In this document: positions 8,469-16,826 of the stretch, piece after piece
Numbering within the stretch: the first letter of the stretch is position 1
Layout of the letters: each line of letters opens with the position of its first letter
NCBI GenBank assembly: GCA_903909555.1
Contig: CAIVWG010000240.1
Span: forward strand, 1-48,467
Direction: 5' to 3'
Origin: an uncultured bacterium
GTDB taxonomy: Bacteria; Actinomycetota; Actinomycetes; S36-B12
DNA length: 48,467 bases
Notes under the pieces: model-generated
Database searches by the model: none
What the model saw: the letters and a program-made list of their open reading frames with translations, nothing else
What the model was told of the DNA's origin: nothing
Position numbers and translations under genes: made by a program

Positions 8469-9226
8469 GCGAGCACTCCGATCTCCTTGAGGACCGCCAC
8501 GACCTGAGGCGCCGCATCGGCGCCGGTGCCGAGAACCTGGGCGCTGCTCGTCTCCTGCGGGGGCAGGGCGAGCTTGACCTTCTCCACCCGGGCGGGACGC
8601 GCCTCGGGGGTCACCGTGTCGAGCGGCTTCTTGCGCGCCTTGATGCGTCCGGGCACCGAGGGGTAGCGGGGGATGTTCACGCCATCCTTCACCGCGATGA
8701 CCGCCGGGAGCGACACCTCGTAGACCTCGCGCTCGGACCCGACGACACGCTCGCAGCGGGCGACACCGCCCTCGACGCTGAGCCCCTTGACGTTCGTCAC
8801 GATGGGCCAGCCGAGGGCATGGGCAATGCGCACGCCGACCTGGTAGCCGGAGGCGTCGGCCGACTCCGTGCCGACGATGACGGCGTCGAAGTCCGTGTCA
8901 TCAGCGGTGATCGCCGAGGCGAGAGCCGCCGCGGTGGCCTGGCCGTCCCAGTCCGATCCATCGGTCTCGAGCAGGACGCCACGATCGACTCCCACCGCCA
9001 TGACCTCGCGGATCTGCTCCGCCGACTCGGGCGTGCCGAGGGAGAAGGCCGTGACCGAGCCGCCGCCCTCGGCGAGCTGCACGGCCGCCTCGACGGCGCA
9101 CTCCTCGTGCGGGCTCAGGGTCCAGCCCATGGCGCTGCCGCTGGTGTCGATCGCGGTCTCATCGGCCGTGAGCGTCCACCTCCCGGGAGAGAGCGGGATG
9201 CGCTTGATGCAGACGGCGACGTTCAC
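8465..9226 (-). CDS. etfB: Electron transfer flavoprotein beta subunit
   Basis: Protein of 253 residues starting VNVAVCIKRIPLSPG at a GTG that overlaps the stop of the upstream oxidoreductase (GTGA). An open frame extends further upstream but the protein homology begins here. Family features are ETAIDTSGSAMGWTLSPHEE, the AMP/flavin-site region DTDFDAVIVGTESADASGYQVG and the basic recognition segment PGRIKARKKPLD. It pairs with EtfA, whose start overlaps its stop by 4 bases. The linker AQVLGTGADAAPQ near the C-terminus is typical of actinobacterial and rhizobial ETFs linked to demethylating dehydrogenases. Confidence 0.95.
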   Translation of the reverse strand: MNVAVCIKRIPLSPGRWTLTADETAIDTSGSAMGWTLSPHEECAVEAAVQLAEGGGSVTAFSLGTPESAEQIREVMAVGVDRGVLLETDGSDWDGQATAAALASAITADDTDFDAVIVGTESADASGYQVGVRIAHALGWPIVTNVKGLSVEGGVARCERVVGSEREVYEVSLPAVIAVKDGVNIPRYPSVPGRIKARKKPLDTVTPEARPARVEKVKLALPPQETSSAQVLGTGADAAPQVVAVLKEIGVLA

Positions 9227-11730
9227 GACAGGATCCGATCGTTGGCCGGGTCGAAGAGCGCACCCGAGCCGGCGACGGTGACGGGGTACTGCTCGCCGAG
9301 GTACTCCACGACCAGGTGGGTGCCGGGAGCGGAGTACTCCGGGGGCAGGTACGTCATGAGGATGTGCTTGCCCACGGACGGGCCCGATCCCGCGGACGTG
9401 ACGTAGGAGCGCCGGCCGTGCGCGTCGGTGATGGGCTGGCCGTCCTTGGTGAGAATCGGCTCGCCCCCCATCATGTAGCGCTTCTCGCCTGTTGACGACG
9501 TGTGGTCGTCGACGGTGAGCAGGCACATCGTGGCAGCGGGCGGCTCCTCGCGGTGGCGCAGGTGCGCCTCCTTGCCGACGAACTCCGCATCCTTGATCTT
9601 CTTCGGGCTCATGCCGGCCTCGACGACCGTGAAGTCGCCCTCGAGCTCGGGGCCGTACGCGCGGTAGCCCTTCTCGAGGCGGCCGGTGGTGCCGTAGACG
9701 CCGATACCGACGGGGATGAGACCGTGAGCCTGGCCCGCCGCCCAGATGGCATCCCACACCGCCAGAGCGTCGGCCATCGGGACGTAGAGCTCCCAGCCGA
9801 GGTCGCCGACGTACGAGATGCGCGAGGCCAGCACCGTCTTGCCCGCGATGGTGATCTCGCGGCAGGTGCCGAAGCCGAAGCCGTCATGGCTCACGTCCGC
9901 GTCGGTGACGGCGGAGAGGATCGCGCGGGCGTTCGGGCCCCACAGGCCGATGGTGGAGATCGCGTCGGTGAGGTTGGTGAAGGTCGCGCCCTCGGCGGCG
10001 TGGTCCTGGAACCACTTGAGGTCGCTCATGCCGTGGGCGCCGCCGGTGACCACGCGGAAGTGCTCGTCACCGAGGCGCATCACCGTGAGGTCGGAGCGGA
10101 ATCCGCCGTTGGGTGCCAGCACGGGGGTGTAGACGACCTTGCCGACCGCGACGTCCATCTGGCGCATGCAGACGCGCTGCACGGTGGCGAGGGCACCCGG
10201 ACCGGTGATGTCGAAGAGGGCGAAGGCGGTGAGGTCGACCAGCCCGGCCGTCTCGCGCATCTGCAGGTGCTCGGCGTTGATGATCGGCGACCACCAGCGC
10301 GACTCCCACTCAGCGGTGCGCGGCATCACGGCATCGCCGTACTTCTCGACGAGCCCGGCGTTGGACTCGTACCAGAAGGGCCGCTCCCACAGCACCGTCT
10401 CGTAGAACACGGCGCCGAGCTCTGCCTCGCGGTCGTAGTAGGGCGACTTGCGCACGCCACGGTTGGACGACCACTGCTCCGCCGGGTGGACGATGCCGTA
10501 GGTCTTGTTGAAGCCCTCCGAGGCGCGGTCCCTGATGTGCTTGGTGGTGGTCTGCTCCGGGTAGAAGCGCGCGATGTCGGAGGCGTGGAGGTCGATCTCG
10601 GGCTGGCCGAGGACCATCCACTCGGCCATGGCGCGTCCCACGCCCGGGCCTTCCTTGACCCAGACGGCGGCGGCGGACCACAGGCCCTTGACCTCCGGCG
10701 TCTCGCCCAGGATCGGCATGCCGTCGGGAGTGAGGGAGAGCAGGCCGTTGATGGCGTACTTCTCCTGCGCGCCCTCGTCGCCGACGATCTCGGGCATGAG
10801 CTCCAGCGCGTGCTCGTCCTGGTCGGCGAAGTCGTCGGGGGTGAAGGGGAACTCCGTGGGGGAGAGCGCGGCCTCGGCGTTCGAGGGGATCTCCTCGGCG
10901 TCGTAGAGGATCGGCCGGTGGGCGTAGGAGCCGATCTCCAGGCCCGTCCCGTGCTGGCGCTCGTACATGTTGGTGTCCATGTCGCGGACGATGGGGTACT
11001 CCAGGTCGCCCTTGGCGTCGGCGAACCGCGCGACGGGGCCGATGTCCTTCATCTGGTGCACGGCCGGAGTCAGCGGGATCTGGGCACCGGCCATGGCGGC
11101 GAGCTGACGGCTCCAGCACCCGGTGGCGATGACGACGTAGTCGGCGTCGATCGTGCCCTGGTCGGTGACGACGGCCTTGATGTGCCCGTCCTCGACGGTG
11201 AGGTCCTTGACCTCGACATTGGCGAAGGACTGCAGGGCGCCCATCTCGATGGCCTTCTCGCGCATGAGCGTGCCGGCGCGCAGGGAGTCGCAGACACCGA
11301 CGCCCTTGGTGTAGAAGCCGCCGAGGATGACGGTCTCGTCGATGAAGGGCACCATCTCCTTCACCTCATCGGGGGTGAGCAGGCTCATGTCCTCGATGCC
11401 CCAGGACTTGCCCGAGGTGATGCGGCGGGTGAGTTCCTGCATGCGCTCCGGGGTACGGGCGACCTCGATGCCACCGGACTCGAAGAAGGTGTCGAGTTCC
11501 TTGTACTGGCGGAGGCTGTCGAGCGTGAGCTGGGCCATCTCCTTGTTGTGGTCGACGAGGAAGATGAAGTTGGACGCGTGCCCGGTCGAGCCGCCGGGGT
11601 TGGGCAGCGGGCCCTTGTCGATCTGGACGATGTCGCGCCAGCCCAGGCGGGCCAGGTGGTAGGCCACGGAGTTGCCCACGATGCCCGCGCCGATGACGAC
11701 GCACGTGGCCTTGCTCGGCAGATTGCTCAT
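9223..11730 (-). CDS. Dimethylglycine dehydrogenase-like FAD/folate enzyme (DAO + GcvT domains)
   Basis: Large flavoprotein of 835 residues. Residues 9-400 form a D-amino-acid-oxidase-type FAD domain with the dinucleotide motif VIGAGIVGNSVAYHL and GGSTGHAS around His51, in the place of the histidine that carries covalent FAD in dimethylglycine and sarcosine dehydrogenases. Residues about 420-830 are GcvT/aminomethyltransferase-like (MRETAGLVDLTAFALFDITG, ISYVGDLGWELYVP, GRLEKGYRAYGPELEGD). Family members remove one methyl from dimethylglycine or sarcosine and trap it as methylene-THF. Direct coupling to etfB-etfA argues for an ETF-linked dehydrogenase rather than an oxygen-reducing oxidase. 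ATG 11730 is preceded by GAGAGGGAAG. The exact substrate is inferred from neighbours; Conserved SDH/DMGDH differences cannot be resolved by eye. Confidence 0.9.
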   Translation of the reverse strand: MSNLPSKATCVVIGAGIVGNSVAYHLARLGWRDIVQIDKGPLPNPGGSTGHASNFIFLVDHNKEMAQLTLDSLRQYKELDTFFESGGIEVARTPERMQELTRRITSGKSWGIEDMSLLTPDEVKEMVPFIDETVILGGFYTKGVGVCDSLRAGTLMREKAIEMGALQSFANVEVKDLTVEDGHIKAVVTDQGTIDADYVVIATGCWSRQLAAMAGAQIPLTPAVHQMKDIGPVARFADAKGDLEYPIVRDMDTNMYERQHGTGLEIGSYAHRPILYDAEEIPSNAEAALSPTEFPFTPDDFADQDEHALELMPEIVGDEGAQEKYAINGLLSLTPDGMPILGETPEVKGLWSAAAVWVKEGPGVGRAMAEWMVLGQPEIDLHASDIARFYPEQTTTKHIRDRASEGFNKTYGIVHPAEQWSSNRGVRKSPYYDREAELGAVFYETVLWERPFWYESNAGLVEKYGDAVMPRTAEWESRWWSPIINAEHLQMRETAGLVDLTAFALFDITGPGALATVQRVCMRQMDVAVGKVVYTPVLAPNGGFRSDLTVMRLGDEHFRVVTGGAHGMSDLKWFQDHAAEGATFTNLTDAISTIGLWGPNARAILSAVTDADVSHDGFGFGTCREITIAGKTVLASRISYVGDLGWELYVPMADALAVWDAIWAAGQAHGLIPVGIGVYGTTGRLEKGYRAYGPELEGDFTVVEAGMSPKKIKDAEFVGKEAHLRHREEPPAATMCLLTVDDHTSSTGEKRYMMGGEPILTKDGQPITDAHGRRSYVTSAGSGPSVGKHILMTYLPPEYSAPGTHLVVEYLGEQYPVTVAGSGALFDPANDRILS

Positions 11731-11759
11731 TGCTTCCCTCTCAGCGGTGGTGATGCGCC

Positions 11760-12431
11760 CTACAGGGCCCGGCGTACCTCGGCCTCGAAGCCGCGGACGT
11801 GGATGGACATGACATCGGCCGCGCGATCGGGGTCGCCGTCGCGGATGGCCAGGAGGAGATCTCGGTGCTCGGTCACGGCGTCCTCGAGGTGGGTGACCCG
11901 GTCGAGGGCGAGGAACCAGATGCGCAGGGCGTGCATGTAGTGCTCATCGCACGCCGACTGCAGGAAGTCATTGTGTGCTGACTTGTAGACCTGGTAGTGG
12001 ATGCGCTGGTCGAGCTCGATGAGGCGGTGCATGTCGGGGTCGGCGGCCGTTTCGTCGATCGCGGCGAGCAGTTCGTCGATGCTGGCGATGTCGTCTTCGG
12101 TACGCCGCTCCGCGGCGAGGCGCGCCGCGAAGGGCTCGAGCTGTTCGCGCACCTCCGATAGGGCGGTGAGATCGCGCGGATCGAGGGCGGCGACGAACAT
12201 CCCTCGCCGGGGGTACACCTCGACGAGGCGCTCCTGCGCGAGCGTGCGCAGGGCCTCGCGGATCGGCGTACGGCCCAGGCCGAGGCGCTCCTGAAGCTCG
12301 GGCTCGCTCAGCACCGCGCCCGGCGGCAGTTCCAGGGTGACGATGAGGGCGCGGAGCTCGCGGTAGGCGCGGTCGGCCTGGGACTCCCCGCCGGTGAGAT
12401 CCGGTTGGACGAGGAGGGCGGCCACGGACAT
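11760..12431 (-). CDS. GntR-family (FadR/FCD) transcriptional regulator
   Basis: Protein of 223 residues. The N-terminal winged helix spans about residues 18-80, with LPPGAVLSEPELQERLGLGR and TPIREALRTLAQERLVEVYP, the classic GntR recognition region. Residues 85-220 form an all-helical FCD effector domain, with metal-ligand candidates in the ELDQRIHYQVYKSAHN and TEHRDLLLAIRDGD segments (Asp/His, His). FCD regulators usually bind carboxylic or amino acids. It is the first gene of the minus-strand operon, 29 bases before the dimethylglycine dehydrogenase-like gene, so it probably controls that operon and itself. A TATATC box and a small palindrome lie just upstream. The ligand could be dimethylglycine, sarcosine or betaine (inference). 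Confidence 0.93.
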   Translation of the reverse strand: MSVAALLVQPDLTGGESQADRAYRELRALIVTLELPPGAVLSEPELQERLGLGRTPIREALRTLAQERLVEVYPRRGMFVAALDPRDLTALSEVREQLEPFAARLAAERRTEDDIASIDELLAAIDETAADPDMHRLIELDQRIHYQVYKSAHNDFLQSACDEHYMHALRIWFLALDRVTHLEDAVTEHRDLLLAIRDGDPDRAADVMSIHVRGFEAEVRRAL

Positions 12432-12437
12432 GCTAGA

Positions 12438-12468
12438 GATATATCAGTTCCGTGATGAGTTGTACATC
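12438..12468 (-). promoter_or_regulatory. Promoter and possible operator of the gntR operon
   Basis: Read on the minus strand, a TATATC -10-like box (12444-12439, inside the palindrome GATATATC) ends 6-7 bases before the gntR ATG, implying a leaderless or near-leaderless start. A partial 15-base inverted repeat GATG-N7-CATC with a TTGTACA core (12454-12468) covers the -35 position. TTGTAC-type cores are common in FCD-regulator operators, so autoregulation is plausible. Confidence 0.4.
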
Positions 12469-12542
12469 AGACGCCGGATGGCGTGACGGGTGGGACTGCT
12501 GTGAACCGGCCGGGGGACGCCCCGCGGAGGGTTCCCCGCGGC

Positions 12543-14165
12543 CTAGGAAGCGTCCGGGTCGGCGCTGCACATGGGCTGGAGCGACCCGCCCATGGCCCCC
12601 CGGACGAAGTCGTCCACGGGCGAGCCCGAGTACCTCCTCGTGATGGGGGTCCTCGCGGCGTGGTTCGGCACATTGAGGTGGGTGGCCCCGGGGAAGTAGT
12701 CGACCTCGAGGTATCCCGTGCCGTCGCAGTAGGCGCCCTCAAGGGAGTGGAAGAGCTGGTCGGTGAGGCAGTCGGTCCCCTGGACCTTGCCCTGGTTGTC
12801 CACGCACCAGATGATCTTGTCGTTGCGTCCCTGCGCGAGGTAGATGGGGACCTTCGCACCGTCATTGTCGCGCGGGAGCTTCGAATAGGAGTTCACGCCA
12901 TTGGGCCCGGGCATGTTGAACTGCAGCCAGGCGCACCAGTCTCGGACCGACTGGGCGTAGCCGCTGGGGTTGTCGCAGGTGGCGTCGAAGGCGCCCTGCC
13001 ACGTGCCGTCGACCTTCGATCCGGCGAAGGGGGCCGCGAAGAACCGTGAGTAGTCGGGGAAGAGGTAGGGGAACGCCGTCGTGTACATCGCCGTGAGGTC
13101 TGACTTGTTGAGGCACAGCTGGTTGATCTTGGGAGCCGTCTTCTGACCCTGGGTGCTGAGGACATCCGTGTAGTCGACGCTCGCGGTGGGCCCGAAGGGG
13201 AAGGCCCCGGAGGTCGCGTTCTCGACCTGGCTCCACGACATGGTGGCGAAGCTGAAGAAGGCCACGGCGATGGGGAAGGGGAGGCCGAGTCCCGGCTTGA
13301 AGTTGTAGATGTCGCGGTCGCCGAGGTGCTTGCCCAGGTAGGCCTGAGGCTGGCCGGGCGACGTGGTGAACTGGCTCGCGGGGGCCTCGGCGGCGACGCC
13401 GGCGAGGTCAAGGCTCTTGTCGCCTTCGTGGGTGAAGTACTGCGAGGCGAGCTGCCCGGCCCACAGGGCGGCGAGGCCGCCCTGAGAGTGACCCCAGGTG
13501 ACGAGGGGAAGAGCCGCGTCGCTCCTGATCGCTGCGAGGCCGAAGGACTCGGCATTGCGGGTGAGCGTGCGCGCGGAGTCGAGCACGGCGAGCCCCTGCG
13601 CCACGCCGAGGACGTAGCGCTGGAGGTCGTTGCTGCCGACGCCGGCGGACGGGTAGTCGGTCGCGACGACGGCATACCCGTCCTTGAGCATGTTGACGAG
13701 CGCGCCGTTGGACTGCGGGCCCTTCTTGGTCACGCTGCCGATGCCGGAGGGCATGGGCCCGACGAACGTGGTCGGGTTCATGCTGGGCTGGCACTGCTCG
13801 GCGACGCCGAGGGTGCCGTGAGCCCAGGCCACAACGCCCTTGACCGCGCCCCCCGGGAGGTCGCCGGCGTCGGGCACGGCGACGAGGCCGCAGGAGGCGA
13901 CCACCGAGTCGGCCGAGCCCGTGGTGGCGTAGGCGACGCGGTAGAGCCGGCCCGTGGCGAGCTGGGACTCCGCGGTCACGTCCTGGGGCGGGGCCAGCAG
14001 GTCACCCGGCTGCGCCCCGGCAAGGGCCTGAGAGATTCCGGCGCCCGTGCAGACGTTGTCGGAGGGGGAGTCGGCTGCGCTCTGGGAGGGCAGTGGCGCT
14101 GCTTGCGCGCTCGCAGCGGTGGCTGCGCCAAGGGCGACGGCGGCGACGATGGCCAGGATCTTCAC
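12543..14165 (-). CDS. Secreted lipase-family alpha/beta hydrolase
   Basis: Exported protein of about 540 residues. A GTG at 14165 with GGGAGG 5 bases upstream gives a signal peptide starting KILAIVAAVALGAATAAS and ending near AQA-AP; a longer ATG start at 14186 would only add seven residues. The nucleophile elbow is GHSQGG with Ser227, preceded by DYPSAGVGSNDLQRYVLGVA, a segment typical of the secretory lipase (LIP, PF03583) family. The family pattern also includes PLAGVAAEAPASQFTT-like and APFAGSKVDG segments. Possible Asp and His partners are in YLAQGRNDKIIW and FPGATHLNV near the C-terminus. It lies between two C1 operons with its own TAGTCT promoter-like box, so it may be unrelated to them. 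Substrate unknown. Confidence 0.85.
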   Translation of the reverse strand: MKILAIVAAVALGAATAASAQAAPLPSQSAADSPSDNVCTGAGISQALAGAQPGDLLAPPQDVTAESQLATGRLYRVAYATTGSADSVVASCGLVAVPDAGDLPGGAVKGVVAWAHGTLGVAEQCQPSMNPTTFVGPMPSGIGSVTKKGPQSNGALVNMLKDGYAVVATDYPSAGVGSNDLQRYVLGVAQGLAVLDSARTLTRNAESFGLAAIRSDAALPLVTWGHSQGGLAALWAGQLASQYFTHEGDKSLDLAGVAAEAPASQFTTSPGQPQAYLGKHLGDRDIYNFKPGLGLPFPIAVAFFSFATMSWSQVENATSGAFPFGPTASVDYTDVLSTQGQKTAPKINQLCLNKSDLTAMYTTAFPYLFPDYSRFFAAPFAGSKVDGTWQGAFDATCDNPSGYAQSVRDWCAWLQFNMPGPNGVNSYSKLPRDNDGAKVPIYLAQGRNDKIIWCVDNQGKVQGTDCLTDQLFHSLEGAYCDGTGYLEVDYFPGATHLNVPNHAARTPITRRYSGSPVDDFVRGAMGGSLQPMCSADPDAS

Positions 14166-14389
14166 GTGGGCCTCCCGAGCGGACATGGCGGACGGCTTCC
14201 CAGACTAGGCAGCGATGCCACGGGGATGCGCGCTCGTGGCCGGTTTCCCTCCCCGTCAGCCTGGTCCCGCACGTGACCCACCCCTTCCCACCACGATCGC
14301 CAAAGGTCGTCCGCGCAGGTGGGCGACGCCTACGCCGACATCGTGGTCACGTCGGTCTCGGGCAACTACTCCGGCAGGTAGCCGCGCCG
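14166..14389. other. Intergenic region between lipase gene and DUF1638 gene
   Basis: About 224 bases, the largest gap in the window. On the minus strand TAGTCT (14207-14202) is a possible -10 box for the lipase gene. On the plus strand a GTG at 14319 opens a 20-codon frame ending at TAG 14381 with strongly coding-like third positions; it may be a gene remnant or chance. No clear terminator with a T run is visible after the DUF1638 gene. Confidence 0.4.
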
Positions 14390-14992
14390 TCAGGGGACGA
14401 CGGCGCGGAGGGCCGGGCCGAGGCGGCCGGGGGCATCGACGATCTCCAGGGGCAGGCCGAGGCGCTCGGCGGCCCGCTGCGCCGCGCGCTCCAGGTCGGG
14501 GGTGCGTCGGCCTGCGAGCCAGACCACGCGCGAGTAGTGGCGAAAGTAGTCGTCGCGCAGTTCGGGGTGGCGGTCCAGCCCGAGCTCGCGCCAGACGACT
14601 CGGTCGAAGGACAGCACGAGGAAGTCGGTGAGGACGTAGGTGCCCGGCTCCGCCTCCCAGATCGCGGCCATCTGCTGCTCTCCGGCGTAGATGTCGTAGC
14701 AGTGCTGTCCGACGAGCCGGCGCAGCCCGTGTCGCTGGCAGACCTCGTCGAGAGCTCCGTGGGTGCCGCAGTCGGCGTAGCCGATGGCGATGTCGTCGTA
14801 GCGCTCGCGCAACTCGAGCACGAGTCGCTCGACCTCGGGAGCGATGCGCTCGGGCCGGTTGTGCAGCAGCGGCGGCAGCGGATGGATGTCGACGTCGCGA
14901 CCGGACTCCTCGATCCACGCGGTGGCATCGGCGCTCAGCGCGCCGCAGAGGATGAGGGCGGTGCGTGGCTTACCGGGGGAACGCGAGCTCAT
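14390..14992 (-). CDS. DUF1638 protein of the corrinoid methyltransferase operon
   Basis: Protein of 200 residues from the ATG at 14992. DUF1638 features are plain: TALILCGAL at the start, PLPPLLHNRPERIAPEVE, GYADCGTHGALDEVC with Cys75, VGQHCYDIYAG with His97/Cys98, then TYVLTDFLVLSFDRVVW and LGLDRHPELRDDYF. The conserved Cys and His residues look like a metal or cofactor site. The function is unknown, but members sit repeatedly beside corrinoid-dependent methylamine-type methyltransferases (family knowledge). Here it overlaps the 3' end of the corrinoid activator gene by 23 bases with no ribosome binding site of its own, so it is translationally coupled as the last gene of the operon. An open frame runs further upstream but carries no homology. 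Confidence 0.88.
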   Translation of the reverse strand: MSSRSPGKPRTALILCGALSADATAWIEESGRDVDIHPLPPLLHNRPERIAPEVERLVLELRERYDDIAIGYADCGTHGALDEVCQRHGLRRLVGQHCYDIYAGEQQMAAIWEAEPGTYVLTDFLVLSFDRVVWRELGLDRHPELRDDYFRHYSRVVWLAGRRTPDLERAAQRAAERLGLPLEIVDAPGRLGPALRAVVP

Positions 14993-16826
14993 CGACGAAC
15001 CGATCGTTGAAGTCCGTGCGGTCGGAGAGCTCGACATAGTGGATCTCGTCGAGCAGGGCCCGCGCGCCGTGGCGCTCGGAGTCCGACAGCAGGGCCATCT
15101 TCGCGCCCTCGCCGGCGACGTTCCCCGCACTCACGATGCGCACGACCGGGATACTCGGCACGAGGCCGATGCCGACGGCGCTCTTGGCCGACAGGTAGGT
15201 GCCGAACGACCCGGCGAGGAGGACCTGCTGGATCTCGGACTCCTCGGCGCCGAACTCCTCGAGCAGGAGCTTCCAGCCGGTCGAGATGGCGGCCTTCGCG
15301 AACTGCAGCTCGCGCACGTCGCGCTGGCTCAGGTAGATGTCCTCGCCGTTGCCGGACTCCGCGGCGGTGGCGAGGACGAACAGGCGCTCGCCATCCCGCT
15401 CGACGAAGCGTCCTGCGATGTCGGGTCGATTCGCGGCGATGGCCTCCTGGGGCACGAATCGTCCGGAGTCGTCCATGAGTCCCGCCCGATGGAGCTCGGC
15501 GATGGCGTCCACGAGACCGGACCCGCACAGACCGATCGGCGCCACATCGTCGATGACCTGCAGGGCGATGCCGTCCTCGCCGATGGTGACGACCTCGATG
15601 GCGCCGGGGGCCGCCCGCATCCCGCAGCGGATCGAGGCCGCCTCGAAGGCCGGCCCCGCGGGTGCCGCCGTGGCCATGAGTCGCTCCCCGTTGCCGAGCA
15701 CGATCTCGCAGTTGGTGCCGATATCGATGAAGAGCCGCAGTCGCTTGTCCCGGTCCATGCCCGCGGCCAGCACCCCGGCGATGATGTCGCCGCCGACGTA
15801 GGCCCCGAGGTGGGGGAAGACCATCGCGCGGGCCCGCGGGTGCACGTGCACTCCGAGGTCCATGGCGAGCAGGCCCTCGTAGGACTCGGTGGCGAGGATG
15901 AACGGCGCGACGCCGAGCGGCTCGGGATCGATGCCGAGGGCGAGCTGCGCCATCGTCGCGTTGCCCGCCAGTGCCACCTCGTAGACCTGGTCGGGGGAGA
16001 CGCCCGCCTGCGTGCAGACTTCCTGGGCCAGCTCGTCGAGGGTGCCGTGCGCGAATGCGCGCAGCTTGTCGAGGGCCTCGGGATCGAGCATCGTGGCGCT
16101 GATGCGGCTGATGACGTCGGCGCCGAACGGCTGCTGCTGGTTGAGCATCGACGCTACGGCGATGGGCGCGCCGGTGGTGAGGTCCATGAGCGTGCCCACG
16201 GCCGTGGTCGTGCCCAGATCGAAGGCGATGCCGTACGACGAGCCCGTGGTGTCCCCGGGCTCGAGGGCGATGAGGTCGGTGCCCACGACGACCGCGGTGA
16301 CGGTCCACTTCGCGGCGCGCAGCGTCGTGCCGAGGGACCGCAGCAGGCCCGGATCGATGGTGAGTTCGAGGTCATCGAGGGCGTCGCGCACACGCTGCAC
16401 GTCGGTGCGCTGGTCGGCGAGGGTCGGCTCCTCGAGTTCGATGAGGCGCTTTTGGACGGCGGGACGGAGGATCACCTGCCGTCCGACGCCCACGGTTGCG
16501 GCCTTGGGGCGCGTGGTGAGCTCGGGGACGTCGACGGTGAGGTTCGCGACGGCGTTCGCCATGCACGCCAGGCGCCAGCCGTCGGCGAGCTGGTCGGGGG
16601 TGAATGCGCGCTCGTCGAGTCGGCTCACCGGGACTGAACCGTCGGCAATGCGGACCCTGCACTTCTTGCACGTGCCGTGGCCGCCGCAGGTGGAGTCCAC
16701 CGCAACGCCGTTCCAGAGGGCGGCGTCGAACACCGAGACCCCACTCGGCACCCGAACGGACTTGCCGGCGGGGACGAAGTCGAGGGTGACCCGGGCGGGC
16801 CCCTCGGCGGTCGCGCCGTCGCTCAT
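14970..16826 (-). CDS. RACo-type ATP-dependent corrinoid reductive activator
   Basis: Protein of 618 residues from ATG 16826, which overlaps the preceding stop as ATGA. Residues 10-100 form a 2Fe-2S ferredoxin domain with Cys47, Cys53, Cys56 and Cys88 (CGGHGTCKKC, then C). After a linker region, residues about 200-610 are an ASKHA-type ATPase with YGIAFDLGTTTAVGTLMD, LRLFIDIGTNCEIVLGNGER, IGLCGSGLVDAIAEL and LLAGSFGTYLSAKSAVGIG. Such proteins (RACo, related in role to RamA) use ATP to reduce accidentally oxidised Co(II) corrinoid back to Co(I). It would keep the 218-residue corrinoid protein of this operon active. The electron donor to its Fe-S cluster is not apparent in the window. Confidence 0.93.
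   Translation of the reverse strand: MSDGATAEGPARVTLDFVPAGKSVRVPSGVSVFDAALWNGVAVDSTCGGHGTCKKCRVRIADGSVPVSRLDERAFTPDQLADGWRLACMANAVANLTVDVPELTTRPKAATVGVGRQVILRPAVQKRLIELEEPTLADQRTDVQRVRDALDDLELTIDPGLLRSLGTTLRAAKWTVTAVVVGTDLIALEPGDTTGSSYGIAFDLGTTTAVGTLMDLTTGAPIAVASMLNQQQPFGADVISRISATMLDPEALDKLRAFAHGTLDELAQEVCTQAGVSPDQVYEVALAGNATMAQLALGIDPEPLGVAPFILATESYEGLLAMDLGVHVHPRARAMVFPHLGAYVGGDIIAGVLAAGMDRDKRLRLFIDIGTNCEIVLGNGERLMATAAPAGPAFEAASIRCGMRAAPGAIEVVTIGEDGIALQVIDDVAPIGLCGSGLVDAIAELHRAGLMDDSGRFVPQEAIAANRPDIAGRFVERDGERLFVLATAAESGNGEDIYLSQRDVRELQFAKAAISTGWKLLLEEFGAEESEIQQVLLAGSFGTYLSAKSAVGIGLVPSIPVVRIVSAGNVAGEGAKMALLSDSERHGARALLDEIHYVELSDRTDFNDRFVDELAFPR

Noticed and set aside
9502..11940. An 812-codon plus-strand open frame
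   Set aside because: It is the mirror of the dimethylglycine dehydrogenase-like gene and gntR. The sequence is rich in Gly, Asp, Val and His without any recognisable domain.
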